Source of the DNA: Lachnospiraceae bacterium
GTDB lineage: Bacteria; Bacillota; Clostridia; Lachnospirales; Lachnospiraceae
DNA length: 64,000 nt
Reading direction: 5' to 3'
Assembly: GCA_015057435.1 (NCBI GenBank)
Contig: SVEJ01000008.1
Coordinates: forward strand, 21,596 to 85,595
This document shows, one piece after another, positions 53,925 to 62,459 of this stretch. Position 1 is the first letter of the stretch; each line of letters begins with the position of its first letter. The notes below the pieces were generated by a model. It saw nothing but the letters and a program-made list of their open reading frames with translations. It had not been told where the DNA came from and did not search any database. A program made the position numbers and the translations under genes.

Positions 53925-54821
53925 ATGAAAAGAAATAGTGGAATAAAAAGCGTATTATCCTTTTTGTTTGTTCTTGCTTTTCTACTTATATTAGATACAG
54001 AGGCTGTTGCAGCAACACCTACTTGGGAGGAGCTTCAGGGCTTTAGCGGAACGCAGAAAATGACGAAGGTTTACAAAGAGATGGATGTAACAGGAGATAA
54101 GAAGATCGATACGGTTAAAGTTGTATATACACCAAAGGGAAACGTAATGGACGCCGATTATGTGGATGGTGAGATTAAGATACTGGTGAATGGTAAGCGT
54201 GTTTATAAAGAAGCTAGGAAAAGTGGACCGTATTGGAATGTCAGATTAATCCGATTAAAGAATGGAAAAGCTTTTTTCTATATCAGTAGTTCGGTGGGCA
54301 GTGGCGATAATGCTTATATAGGATTGTATCAGTATAAATCAGGAAAATTAAGAGAGGTTTATGATCTGGATCAGTTTATGAAAGGAGCAGGTGATGATGC
54401 TCCCGGATTTCAGATTTTGAATGTAACCGGTAATAAAATTGTTTTTCAGGGAATTGCACAGTTTAATCTTACCGGTATGTTGTATTACAAAATGACTTTG
54501 GTACATAAGAATGGAAAGTTGAAGCTTGCATCTAGCCAGATGCCAACAACGGGTCGCATAGGGGTAGAGTCGACAAGTCAAGGTGCAAATATATGGACAT
54601 CCAATTATACAATCAAGGCTTACAAAAAAGTAGGATCTAAAAAATTGGCTTATAAGGTCAAAAAAGGGACAAAGATCTCCATTAAAAAGGTTATCTATAA
54701 GAATAAAAAGTTCTATTTCCAGGTTAAGGAGTTGAATGGAAAGAAGAGAACCGGATATATTCCAAATCCAAAGGGTAGCAAATATCCATATTATTTTGTA
54801 GAGAGCATGTATGTAGGTTAA
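53925..54821 (+). CDS. Secreted protein with Ca-type Asp loop and SH3-like C-terminus
   Basis: The protein has 298 residues with AAGGAGGAG before the ATG. A signal peptide ends at AVAA-TPTW. The mature part has a D-x-x-G-D loop (MDVTGDKKIDTVKVVY) like those of VCBS or dockerin-type calcium sites. It continues with strand-rich segments (FFYISSSVGSGDNAYIGLYQ), similar in layout to the protein at 58923. The last 70 residues (KAYKKVGSKKLAYKVKKGTK to KKRTGYIPN) resemble a bacterial SH3-like domain that binds cell wall. The role is unknown and probably extracellular. Confidence 0.7.
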   Translation: MKRNSGIKSVLSFLFVLAFLLILDTEAVAATPTWEELQGFSGTQKMTKVYKEMDVTGDKKIDTVKVVYTPKGNVMDADYVDGEIKILVNGKRVYKEARKSGPYWNVRLIRLKNGKAFFYISSSVGSGDNAYIGLYQYKSGKLREVYDLDQFMKGAGDDAPGFQILNVTGNKIVFQGIAQFNLTGMLYYKMTLVHKNGKLKLASSQMPTTGRIGVESTSQGANIWTSNYTIKAYKKVGSKKLAYKVKKGTKISIKKVIYKNKKFYFQVKELNGKKRTGYIPNPKGSKYPYYFVESMYVG

Positions 54822-54842
54822 GTACTCCCTGTTCTTTTCCTA

Positions 54843-54871
54843 TTGACAAAAACGGTTATAAATGCTATAAA
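54843..54871 (+). promoter_or_regulatory. Promoter of the T-box/ileS unit
   Basis: TTGACA at 54843-54848 and TATAAA at 54866-54871 are separated by 17 bases, just upstream of the T-box leader. Confidence 0.75.
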
Positions 54872-54879
54872 AAACATAT

Positions 54880-55175
54880 CTTTGTAAAGACGTTGAAGGA
54901 GACAGTACCTTCTTTATGAAACTGATAGCGAGTCTGTGATGGTGGAAGGCAGATAGGATTAGTAAGGAAAGAGAATATCACTCCTGAGTTGTGAACCGAA
55001 CGGATTACCCAGTAGGCTTCAACGGATGTTTCCCGTTACAGAAACCATGTATGAAAGCAGTACATATAGCAGAATTGTTTATTGTGTTCTTGGAATGTAC
55101 GCAGAGTACAATGTATTAGGTGGTATAGCGAATGGTAGCCCTTTTCGTCCTGATACAGGACGAAAAGGGCTTTTC
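54880..55175 (+). promoter_or_regulatory. T-box leader, probably isoleucine-specific, with terminator
   Basis: Stem I has the conserved AGCGAGTCTG (54927-54936) and GGTGGAAGGCAG. The specifier region reads GAATATCAC, with ATC (Ile) at 54977-54979. The T-box AGGTGGTATAGCG at 55118-55130 contains TGGT (55121-55124) to pair with the tRNA acceptor end. The terminator is a 16-bp stem, AGCCCTTTTCGTCCTG with CAGGACGAAAAGGGCT (55137-55171), then TTTTC. Uncharged tRNA-Ile should prevent termination and allow the downstream lipoprotein and ileS to be made. The element departs from the GGTGGNACCGCG consensus at two bases. Confidence 0.85.
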
Positions 55176-55197
55176 TTATGTATAGGAGGATATAAAC

Positions 55198-55725
55198 ATG
55201 ATGAAGAAAAGAGTTTCTTTTTTTCTGGTGGCATTATTACTACTTGGAACAACAGCCTGCGGGAAGGATGAAGACACAACAGAAACGACAACACAACAGG
55301 AACAGACAGAAGTAACTACGCAGGAGGTTACAACGGAGGAAGAAACTACAGAGACGGTAGCCACGGAGGAGACCACAGTGGAAGCTGCTACGGAAACGGC
55401 CACAGAAGAAACCACTACAGAAACGACATCTACAGAAGCAGTGCACTCGAATGGTGCAATTACTGTAGAAGAAGCAGAGCAATTGATTGTTAAGTCCTTG
55501 GGAACTGAGGATGAAGAAACAGGTAACACATTTTCGTTTATGCATGTGAATACCATGGAAGTAAGTGGTGTAGAGTATCATGTGTTTGCGTGGAGTTGGT
55601 ATGTGGATGGTAACATGTCCCATTTAACAGATTTGTTCGTGGCAACGGACGGAAGCGGAATCTATGAAGGTATGTTTTCCGGTGATGGTGGAACAGTATA
55701 CACAGAAACAAATTACTTAGAATAA
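55198..55725 (+). CDS. Thr/Glu-rich lipoprotein encoded between the T-box and ileS
   Basis: The protein has 175 residues; AGGAGG precedes the paired ATG codons. The signal peptide ends in a lipobox (LGTTAC), giving a lipid-anchored protein. A long low-complexity linker of Thr, Glu and Val (about 22-85) follows, as in wall-spanning spacers. A compact domain of about 85 residues (GAITVEEAEQLIVKSLG, VEYHVFAWSWYVDG) ends the protein. No function is recognised. Being the first gene under the T-box, it should be induced on isoleucine starvation together with ileS, which starts 18 bases downstream. Confidence 0.75.
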   Translation: MMKKRVSFFLVALLLLGTTACGKDEDTTETTTQQEQTEVTTQEVTTEEETTETVATEETTVEAATETATEETTTETTSTEAVHSNGAITVEEAEQLIVKSLGTEDEETGNTFSFMHVNTMEVSGVEYHVFAWSWYVDGNMSHLTDLFVATDGSGIYEGMFSGDGGTVYTETNYLE

Positions 55726-55743
55726 TAAGGGAGAGAAAAGAAT

Positions 55744-58700
55744 ATGTACGAAAAAGTATCGACGAATTTGAATTTCGTAGAGCGTGAAGAGAAGACGCTT
55801 GATTTCTGGAAAGAGAACAAGATTTTTGAACAGTCAATTGAGGAGAAGGAAGGTAAACCGGTATATACCTTCTATGATGGTCCGCCAACGGCTAATGGTA
55901 AGCCACATATCGGACACGTGTTGACTCGTGTTATTAAGGACATGATTCCAAGATATCAGACCATGAAGGGTCACAAGATTATTCGTAAGGCTGGTTGGGA
56001 TACCCACGGATTGCCAGTAGAGTTAGAAGTAGAGAAGTTACTTGGTATTGATGGTAAGGAGCAGATCGAAGAATACGGTTTAGATCCATTTATCACAAAA
56101 TGTAAAGAGTCTGTTTGGAAATACAAAGGAATGTGGGAGGAGTTCTCCGGCAAAGTTGGTTTCTGGGCAGATATGGATGATCCATATGTAACTTATCACA
56201 ATGACTTTATCGAGTCTGAGTGGTGGGCGTTGAAGAAGATTTGGGATAGAGATTTATTATATAAGGGATTTAAGATTGTTCCTTACTGTCCACGTTGTGG
56301 TACTCCACTTTCATCTCATGAAGTAGCGCAAGGCTACAAGCTTGTGAAGGAACGTTCGGCAGTGGTTCGTTTTAAGGTGATTGGTGAGGATGCTTACTTC
56401 TTAGCATGGACCACAACTCCATGGACATTACCATCTAACGTTGCACTTTGTGTGAATCCGGATGAGACATATTGCAAAGTGAAGGCTGCAGATGGCAATG
56501 TATATTACATGGCAGAAGCTTTGTTAGATAAGGTGCTTGGTAAACTTGCGGACGCTGAAAATGGTGTGGTAGCTTATGAAGTATTAGAGACTTATGTGGG
56601 TACAGACCTTGAGCACAAGGAGTATGAGCCACTTTATGCATGTGCAGCGGAAGTGTCTGCAAAGCAGAATAAGAAGGGTCACTTTATTACATGTGATTCT
56701 TACGTAACGATGTCAGATGGTACCGGTATCGTTCATATTGCACCTGCATTTGGTGAGGATGATGCGAATGTTGGTCGTAAGTATGACCTTCCATTTGTAC
56801 AGTTTGTTGATGGTAAGGGAGAAATGACAGCAGAGACTCCGTTTGCCGGTTTGTTTGTAAAGGATGCCGATCCTAAGGTGTTGGTTGATTTGGATAGCAG
56901 AGGATTATTGTTCGATGCACCGAAGTTCGAGCATGATTATCCGTTCTGTTGGAGATGTGATACTCCACTTATTTACTACGCTCGTGACACATGGTTTGTT
57001 AAGATGACCGCAGTTCGCGAAGATTTGATTGCCAATAACAACAAAGTTAATTGGATTCCGGAGTCTATCGGTAAGGGACGTTTTGGCGACTGGTTGAAGA
57101 ATGTTCAGGATTGGGGTATTTCCCGTAATCGTTACTGGGGTACACCGCTTAATATCTGGGAGTGTGAATGTGGTAAACGTCACGCCATCGGTTCTATCGC
57201 AGAGTTAAAGGAAATGAGTGATAACTGTCCGGATGATATCGAGTTACATCGTCCATATATTGATGCAGTAACAATTAAGTGTCCGGATTGTAGCAAGGAA
57301 ATGCACAGAGTACCTGAGGTTATTGACTGCTGGTTTGACTCAGGTGCGATGCCGTTTGCACAGTGGCACTATCCGTTTGAAAATGAGGATATCTTCAAGG
57401 AGAACTTCCCGGCTGACTTTATTTCAGAAGCGGTTGACCAGACAAGAGGTTGGTTCTATTCCTTAATGGCAATTTCAACCTTAATCTTCAATGAGGCTCC
57501 ATATAAGAACGTTATTGTTCTTGGTCACGTTCAGGACAAGGATGGACAGAAGATGAGTAAGTCTAAGGGTAACGCAGTTGATCCGATGGAAGCGCTTAAT
57601 AAGTATGGTGCAGATGCAATCAGATGGTATTTCTACACCAACTCTGCGCCATGGTTGCCGAACCGTTTCCATGAGGATGCAGTAGTGGAAGGACAGCGTA
57701 AGTTCATGGGTACACTTTGGAACACTTATGCGTTCTATGTACTTTATGCAAATATTGACAACTTCAATCCTGCAGACTACACATTGGATTACGCTAAGTT
57801 GCCGGTTATGGATAAATGGTTGCTTTCTAAGTTGAACACAGTTGTGAAGGCTGTGGATGACAACCTTGGCAATTATAGAATTCCGGAAGCAGCAAGAGCG
57901 ATGAGTGAGTTTGTAGATGACATGAGTAACTGGTATGTACGTCGTTCCCGTGAGCGTTTCTGGGCGAAGGGAATGGAGCAGGATAAGATTAATGCTTATA
58001 TGACTCTTTACACTGCATTGGTAACCATTTGTAAAGTTGCTGCACCTATGATACCATTTATGACAGAAGATATTTACCAGAACCTGGTAATGAATGTAGA
58101 TAAGAATGCACCTAAGAGTATTCACCTTTGTGACTTCCCTGAGTATGATGCGAAGATGGTGGATAAGGAGCTTGAGGCAGACATGGATGAGGTACTTAAG
58201 ATTGTTGTACTTGGCCGTGCTGCTCGTAACAGCGCTAATATCAAGAACCGTCAGCCAATCGGTAACATGTATGTGAAGGCTGAAAAAGAGCTTTCTGATT
58301 TCTACAAGGAAATCATTGCAGACGAGTTAAATGTGAAGGCAGTAACCTTTAAGGATGATGTATCTGAATTTAGCTCATATAGCTTCAAGCCGCAGTTGAA
58401 GACTGTTGGTCCTAAGTATGGCAAGCAGTTAAATGGTATCCGTGAGTATCTTTCAAATGTCAATGGCAGTGAGGCAATGAAGACCTTGAAGGCAGATGGC
58501 GCGTTGAAGTTCGATGTAGATGGAACAGAGATTACACTTGCAGAGGAAGATTTATTAATTGAACTTGCTAAGTCTGACGAATACGTGACAGAGGCAGATG
58601 CTGCTGTTACAGTAGTACTTGATATCAACTTAACAGAAGAGTTGTTAGAGGAAGGTTTCGTTCGTGAAATCATTTCTAAGGTTCAGACGATGCGTAAGGA

Positions 58701-58902
58701 AGCAGGTTTTGAGGTGATGGATAAGATTACCATTTCCGTTGCCAACAATGATAAGGTTGCAGAGATTATGAAACGTAACGAAGAGACAATCTTTGGAGAT
58801 GTGCTTGCAACTGCAATCGAATATGGTGCAGCTTCTGGTTATACAAAGAACTGGAGTATCAACGGTGAGAAGGTTGATCTTGGAGTTACAAAGAATAATT
58901 AA
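55744..58902 (+). CDS. ileS: Isoleucyl-tRNA synthetase, type 2 (eukaryote-like)
   Basis: It charges tRNA-Ile with isoleucine. Length 1052, and sequence such as GWDTHGLPVELEVEKLLGI and VGFWADMDDPYVTYHNDFIE, place it in the longer eukaryote/archaea-like class (IleS2) and not the roughly 930-residue bacterial class. HIGH is at residues 55-58 and KMSKS at 603-607, both intact. The editing domain lies between, and the anticodon domain near 690-850 contains NWYVRRSRERFW. Class 2 enzymes are often less sensitive to mupirocin; this is family knowledge and untested here. It is controlled by the T-box upstream. Confidence 0.97.
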   Translation: MYEKVSTNLNFVEREEKTLDFWKENKIFEQSIEEKEGKPVYTFYDGPPTANGKPHIGHVLTRVIKDMIPRYQTMKGHKIIRKAGWDTHGLPVELEVEKLLGIDGKEQIEEYGLDPFITKCKESVWKYKGMWEEFSGKVGFWADMDDPYVTYHNDFIESEWWALKKIWDRDLLYKGFKIVPYCPRCGTPLSSHEVAQGYKLVKERSAVVRFKVIGEDAYFLAWTTTPWTLPSNVALCVNPDETYCKVKAADGNVYYMAEALLDKVLGKLADAENGVVAYEVLETYVGTDLEHKEYEPLYACAAEVSAKQNKKGHFITCDSYVTMSDGTGIVHIAPAFGEDDANVGRKYDLPFVQFVDGKGEMTAETPFAGLFVKDADPKVLVDLDSRGLLFDAPKFEHDYPFCWRCDTPLIYYARDTWFVKMTAVREDLIANNNKVNWIPESIGKGRFGDWLKNVQDWGISRNRYWGTPLNIWECECGKRHAIGSIAELKEMSDNCPDDIELHRPYIDAVTIKCPDCSKEMHRVPEVIDCWFDSGAMPFAQWHYPFENEDIFKENFPADFISEAVDQTRGWFYSLMAISTLIFNEAPYKNVIVLGHVQDKDGQKMSKSKGNAVDPMEALNKYGADAIRWYFYTNSAPWLPNRFHEDAVVEGQRKFMGTLWNTYAFYVLYANIDNFNPADYTLDYAKLPVMDKWLLSKLNTVVKAVDDNLGNYRIPEAARAMSEFVDDMSNWYVRRSRERFWAKGMEQDKINAYMTLYTALVTICKVAAPMIPFMTEDIYQNLVMNVDKNAPKSIHLCDFPEYDAKMVDKELEADMDEVLKIVVLGRAARNSANIKNRQPIGNMYVKAEKELSDFYKEIIADELNVKAVTFKDDVSEFSSYSFKPQLKTVGPKYGKQLNGIREYLSNVNGSEAMKTLKADGALKFDVDGTEITLAEEDLLIELAKSDEYVTEADAAVTVVLDINLTEELLEEGFVREIISKVQTMRKEAGFEVMDKITISVANNDKVAEIMKRNEETIFGDVLATAIEYGAASGYTKNWSINGEKVDLGVTKNN

Positions 58903-58922
58903 TAATGAGGAGGTGTTTTCTT

Positions 58923-59600
58923 ATGAAAAAGTGTATGTATCGTTTATTGGTTGCATTGTTGTTTATGGGCTTTGTGTTAGGATGCGGAGAAACTGCACAG
59001 GCGGCATCTGAAAAGAGCGACGGAAAGAACATGAAGAAGGTTCTTGACAATTACAAAAAGAAAAATTATAAAGCAGCAACCAAGTATGCAAAGAAACTGA
59101 ATAAGACTGCAAAGGAAGCATGTGTTAAGAAGATGTCCAAGGGGATGAAGAAGGCTTATAAGAAAGTGGTTAAGAAGTACCCTGCAAACTATACTTCTTA
59201 TAGTGAACCGTATCTATGGGGATATTATCTTACAGATATGGATAATGATAAAAAAGCGGATTTGATTCTTAAAGTTGGAACGTGTGAGGCAGATGTCAGA
59301 ATGTATATTTACCAGTACAAAAAGGGAAAAGCTGTCAAAGTGGCAACACTAGGTGCTGGACACACAGCCCTCTATGCGTATCCGAAACATAACGGTATTG
59401 TTGTACAATGGGGGCATATGGGATATGAATCTCTTAGTGTTACAAAGCTGAAAAATGGCAAAACGACAACGAAGTCATATGGTTCAAGAGAAATCAACTA
59501 TGATAAAGGACAAAGCTTCTTGTCTTTGGGTTGCGTATTAGATAATCATATCGATTACGATTCATCCGGAACTAGAGTTGATTTGAGTCCGTTTAAGTAG
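58923..59600 (+). CDS. Secreted protein or lipoprotein, Lys-rich, VCBS-like
   Basis: The ATG at 58923 follows GAGGAGGTG and gives 225 residues; the frame opens at 58905. The signal peptide carries both a possible lipobox (GFVLGC) and a signal peptidase I site (AQA-AS), so anchoring is uncertain. A Lys/Ala-rich helical stretch (about 38-88) is followed by DMDNDKKADLILKVG, a calcium-type Asp loop, and strand-rich repeats (MYIYQYKKGKAVKVATLGAG, SVTKLKNGKTTTKSYGS). The layout is related to the protein at 53925. It starts 20 bases after ileS and may be part of the same transcript. Confidence 0.7.
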   Translation: MKKCMYRLLVALLFMGFVLGCGETAQAASEKSDGKNMKKVLDNYKKKNYKAATKYAKKLNKTAKEACVKKMSKGMKKAYKKVVKKYPANYTSYSEPYLWGYYLTDMDNDKKADLILKVGTCEADVRMYIYQYKKGKAVKVATLGAGHTALYAYPKHNGIVVQWGHMGYESLSVTKLKNGKTTTKSYGSREINYDKGQSFLSLGCVLDNHIDYDSSGTRVDLSPFK

Positions 59601-59619
59601 AATATCAGGAGGATTGAAA

Positions 59620-60423
59620 ATGAGAAAGAAATTATTAGCATTGTTAATGGTTGCAGTATTAGTTATGTCGATGCTTACCGGATGTGCACAGGTTGCATAC
59701 ATGTTTTCACAAAAAGAAGCAGGTGGTAATACGGAGACGTATGAATATAACTATGATGATGAGACTGTGACAGAAGAGGAATATGCTTTTGATGACACGG
59801 AGGAAGCGACGGAAGAAGTGACGGAAGAGGAAAATTCTGAAGAAGGAGATTCCGAAGAAGTAACTGAGGAAAAGAAAGAGACCACGGCTTCCGGTGATGT
59901 GGATTTTGAAGTTGTAGAAGCAACTCTTTCTAATCCTGCTAAGATTGGTGAGTGGGTAGCTACAAAAACATACTGTGCTGAGTCGGATGATTATCGTACA
60001 ATCTATTTCAGAATTACAGGCGTTATTCGTGGTGAGGAAGCACAAAAGATTGTTGATGAATACAACGATGGAGATCATTTTGTACGTTTTGATCCATTAG
60101 AGCATGACACTTTGGAATACTGTGTTGTTACATATGAAACACATTATCCTGCTGATTTTCCGGAAGGTGAATACGGACTCTATGAGGCAGATGTAGATTT
60201 ATCAGCATGTAATTTGGAAGATTCAGGTTCTATTGAGAATTTCATTGGTTTGTCTAGTGTATGGGATATTTCGGAAGATCCGGATGAATTTCATGCAGGT
60301 GATACGTTCAAGGACGGAAAAGCTGTGTTTGCCATGGTGAAAGGATTCTCTGATTATCTATTCTATTCTGATTACTATGATGACAGTGATGAGGAGCATA
60401 AAGCTTACGTAAAAGCTGAGTAA
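59620..60423 (+). CDS. Lipoprotein with acidic linker
   Basis: The ATG at 59620 follows AGGAGG and gives 267 residues; a TTG at 59614 is in frame but too close to the site. The lipobox is SMLTGC near residue 22. A Glu/Thr-rich linker spans about 45-95 (EEATEEVTEEENSEEGDSEE), then comes a domain of about 170 residues with strand pattern (KIGEWVATKTYCAESDDYRT, IYFRITGVIRGEEAQKIVDE). It may be a DUF4352-like domain, but this is not certain. It lies 19 bases after the previous gene and ends at a terminator, closing the ileS region. Confidence 0.72.
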   Translation: MRKKLLALLMVAVLVMSMLTGCAQVAYMFSQKEAGGNTETYEYNYDDETVTEEEYAFDDTEEATEEVTEEENSEEGDSEEVTEEKKETTASGDVDFEVVEATLSNPAKIGEWVATKTYCAESDDYRTIYFRITGVIRGEEAQKIVDEYNDGDHFVRFDPLEHDTLEYCVVTYETHYPADFPEGEYGLYEADVDLSACNLEDSGSIENFIGLSSVWDISEDPDEFHAGDTFKDGKAVFAMVKGFSDYLFYSDYYDDSDEEHKAYVKAE

Positions 60424-60441
60424 CATTTTGTGAGATGAATT

Positions 60442-60472
60442 AAGGGGTGAGTTTTTTACTCACTCCTTTTTA
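60442..60472 (+). terminator. Terminator after the lipoprotein gene
   Basis: AAGGGGTGAGT and ACTCACTCCTTTTT form a stem around a run of T, followed by TTTTT. Confidence 0.8.
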
Positions 60473-60489
60473 ATAATGAGGTGTTTCGT

Positions 60490-60909
60490 GTGAATGTAAA
60501 TGAGAATGTAGAAAATGTTTCGGAGGGTCGTGCTTATCTTATAATGATATTGACCCTGTTATTTCCTATTATATTGTATATTGTTATAAGAAGTGCGTTT
60601 CGCAGTGTTTTAAGTCTGGCACATACGCCGATTGTACCGATGATGATCTTTCTTGTAGCGAATATACTGTCGATTGTATATTTGCATGTGATAGATTATC
60701 GGGAAATGAAAGCTGTGTGTGGTGATACAGGGAAGTTGTTAGCAGCAGTATTGTTGTTTCAACCGATTTACTTTGTGTTTCGACAGGAACTGTTAGGACG
60801 ATCGAAGAAAATAGCACTTGCGTACGCGGTGATAAGCACAGTGGAAGTTTTAGGAGTAATTAGTGTGTATGTACTTGCGTGTGTAAAAGATGTAATGGAA
60901 ATGTTGTAA
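60490..60909 (+). CDS. Small four-helix membrane protein
   Basis: GTG at 60490, 7 bases after GAGGTG, is the likely start (139 residues); a GTG at 60481 lies inside that site. Four hydrophobic segments lie near 18-40, 52-72, 84-100 and 110-133. The sequence is of a kind (FPIILYIVIRSAF, PIYFVFRQELLGRSKK) that I cannot assign. It lies just upstream of the ribosomal operon, behind a terminator, so it is probably a single gene. Confidence 0.5.
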   Translation: MNVNENVENVSEGRAYLIMILTLLFPIILYIVIRSAFRSVLSLAHTPIVPMMIFLVANILSIVYLHVIDYREMKAVCGDTGKLLAAVLLFQPIYFVFRQELLGRSKKIALAYAVISTVEVLGVISVYVLACVKDVMEML

Positions 60910-60967
60910 TAGTGCATATGACGCTGCCGGAATACAATATATTGTTAGAGAATTGTTTGGTTTACGG

Positions 60968-60992
60968 ATTGTACTTATAAAAGTACAATTTA
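60968..60992 (+). terminator. Hairpin after the small membrane gene
   Basis: ATTGTACTT pairs with AAGTACAAT around ATAA, followed by TTAATT. The T-tract is short, so termination may be weak. Confidence 0.4.
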
Positions 60993-61005
60993 ATTAAAAA
61001 AAGTC

Positions 61006-61034
61006 TTGCATTCCTATAAACTCTATGTTATTCT
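61006..61034 (+). promoter_or_regulatory. S10 operon promoter
   Basis: TTGCAT at 61006-61011 and TATTCT at 61029-61034 are 17 bases apart, about 245 bases before rpsJ. Confidence 0.5.
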
Positions 61035-61039
61035 TACTC

Positions 61040-61260
61040 TTGCTGTGACATTGATAGCGATGAAGCGTGAGGTTGCTACCTAATATATGGTAGGTTTTCC
61101 GTGGAGCGAATGTCAAGTTAAGAAACTGACGGCAAGTCACTGTACGAATAACCATCCGGAGAACGGAGATGACGTGTGAAAGATTGCAATGTGCTTCAAA
61201 TTGCGACACACACGGGAGAGTGTACAGTCACCACTTGTCGTACGAAACATTAAGTGCGAA
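61040..61260 (+). ncRNA. Structured leader upstream of rpsJ, probable ribosomal-protein regulator
   Basis: The 220-base untranslated leader has several short stems: CTACC with GGTAG, CATCCG with CGGAGATG, and CGTGTG with the CACACACG block. It ends just before the AAGGAGG of rpsJ. Similar GC-richer leaders before rpsJ occur in related Clostridia (recollection, not checked). Control by a ribosomal protein, such as L4 feedback in other bacteria, is plausible. No T-box or attenuator T-tract is seen here. Confidence 0.5.
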
Positions 61261-61278
61261 AAGGAGGCGGCTTTTTTT

Positions 61279-61596
61279 ATGGCAAATCAGGTAATGAGAA
61301 TTACACTTAAGGCTTATGATCACAAGTTAATCGATCAGGCTGCAGCAAACATCATTGATACTGTTAAGAAGACAGGTGCAAAGGTTTCAGGTCCTGTACC
61401 AATGCCTACTAAGATTGAGAGAGTTACAATTCTTAGAGCGGTTCATAAGTACAAAGACTCTAGAGAGCAGTTTGAGCAGAGAACACACAAGAGATTGATC
61501 GACGTGATTCAGCCTACTCAGAAGACTATCGACGCATTACAGAAGTTAGATATGTCAGCTGGTGTTTACATCGATGTTAAGATGAAAACAAAATAA
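61279..61596 (+). CDS. rpsJ: 30S ribosomal protein S10
   Basis: The ATG at 61279, after AAGGAGG, gives 105 residues; the open frame further up lies in the leader. The sequence is typical of S10/NusE ([60 protein letters not shown]). S10 also acts with NusB in antitermination. It is the first gene of the S10 operon. Confidence 0.98.
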   Translation: MANQVMRITLKAYDHKLIDQAAANIIDTVKKTGAKVSGPVPMPTKIERVTILRAVHKYKDSREQFEQRTHKRLIDVIQPTQKTIDALQKLDMSAGVYIDVKMKTK

Positions 61597-61738
61597 TCGT
61601 TTCTTTATAATAAGGAAACAATCGTATCGGGGATAACCCCACAAAGAATTTATTAAAAGTGAATACAGTAAACCTAAAAGACTCATGGAGTCGAATTTAG
61701 AATGATTGCTACGGCAATCCGCTGTAAATTAATTAGGA
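61597..61738 (+). other. Structured gap between rpsJ and rplC
   Basis: Four small stems lie in this 142-base gap: GTTTCTTTA/TAAGGAAAC (61599-61619), GGGG/CCCC (61629-61640), GACTC/GAGTC (61680-61692) and GATTGC/GCAATC (61704-61719). No T-tract follows any of them. The gap is large for this operon and may act in translation control or RNA processing. Confidence 0.4.
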
Positions 61739-61750
61739 GGAAATTTTAAA

Positions 61751-62437
61751 ATGAAGAAAGCAATTTTAGCTACAAAAGTCGGAATGACACAGATCTTCAA
61801 TGAAGATGGCGTTTTGACACCTGTAACAGTATTACAGGCAGGACCTTGTGTAGTAACACAGGTTAAGACAGTTGAAAACGATGGATATGAAGCAATCCAG
61901 GTTGGATACGGTGAGAAGAAGGAAAAGGTAACAACAAAGGACGTTTCAGGTAAGAAAGTTATCAGAAATCCACATGGTGCTGGTAAGGCAGAGGTTGGAC
62001 ATTTCAAGAAGGCAAATACAACACCTAAGCAGTTTGTAAGAGAGTTTAGAGTTGAGAACGCTTCAGAGTACGTTGCTGGTGAGAGCGTTATTAAGGCAGA
62101 TATCTTCGCTGAGGGCGATAAGATTGATGTTACTGCTAAGTCAAAGGGTAAGGGATTTGCAAGTGCGATTAAGCGTCACGGCTTACACACAGGTCCAAAG
62201 ACTCATGGTTCTAAATACCATCGTCATGCAGGTTCTAACGGAGCTTGTTCTGACCCGGGTAAGGTATTCAAGGGTAAGAAGATGGCTGGACATATGGGAG
62301 CTTGTCGAGTTACCGTTCAGAACTTAGAGATCGTTAAAATAGATGCAGAGAATGACGTAATCTTAGTTAAGGGTTCTGTACCGGGACCTAAGAAGTCATT
62401 AGTTATGATTAAAGAAACCGTGAAATGCGGTAAGTAA
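61751..62437 (+). CDS. rplC: 50S ribosomal protein L3
   Basis: The protein has 228 residues, starting [19 protein letters not shown] after the Met. GAKRHG-type [19 protein letters not shown] and [17 protein letters not shown] are present. L3 is an early assembly protein near the peptidyl transferase centre. It follows the structured gap and has AGGAGG at its start. Confidence 0.98.
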   Translation: MKKAILATKVGMTQIFNEDGVLTPVTVLQAGPCVVTQVKTVENDGYEAIQVGYGEKKEKVTTKDVSGKKVIRNPHGAGKAEVGHFKKANTTPKQFVREFRVENASEYVAGESVIKADIFAEGDKIDVTAKSKGKGFASAIKRHGLHTGPKTHGSKYHRHAGSNGACSDPGKVFKGKKMAGHMGACRVTVQNLEIVKIDAENDVILVKGSVPGPKKSLVMIKETVKCGK

Positions 62438-62459
62438 TCTTTAGGAAGGAGGAATAACA

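Noticed and set aside
55026..55271. 81-codon plus-strand frame after the ileS promoter
   Set aside because: It overlaps the T-box and its terminator, and its tail runs out of frame into the lipoprotein gene. The RNA element is the better explanation.
57481..58125. 214-codon open frame on the minus strand
   Set aside because: It is an antisense shadow of ileS with no ribosome site and no known motif.
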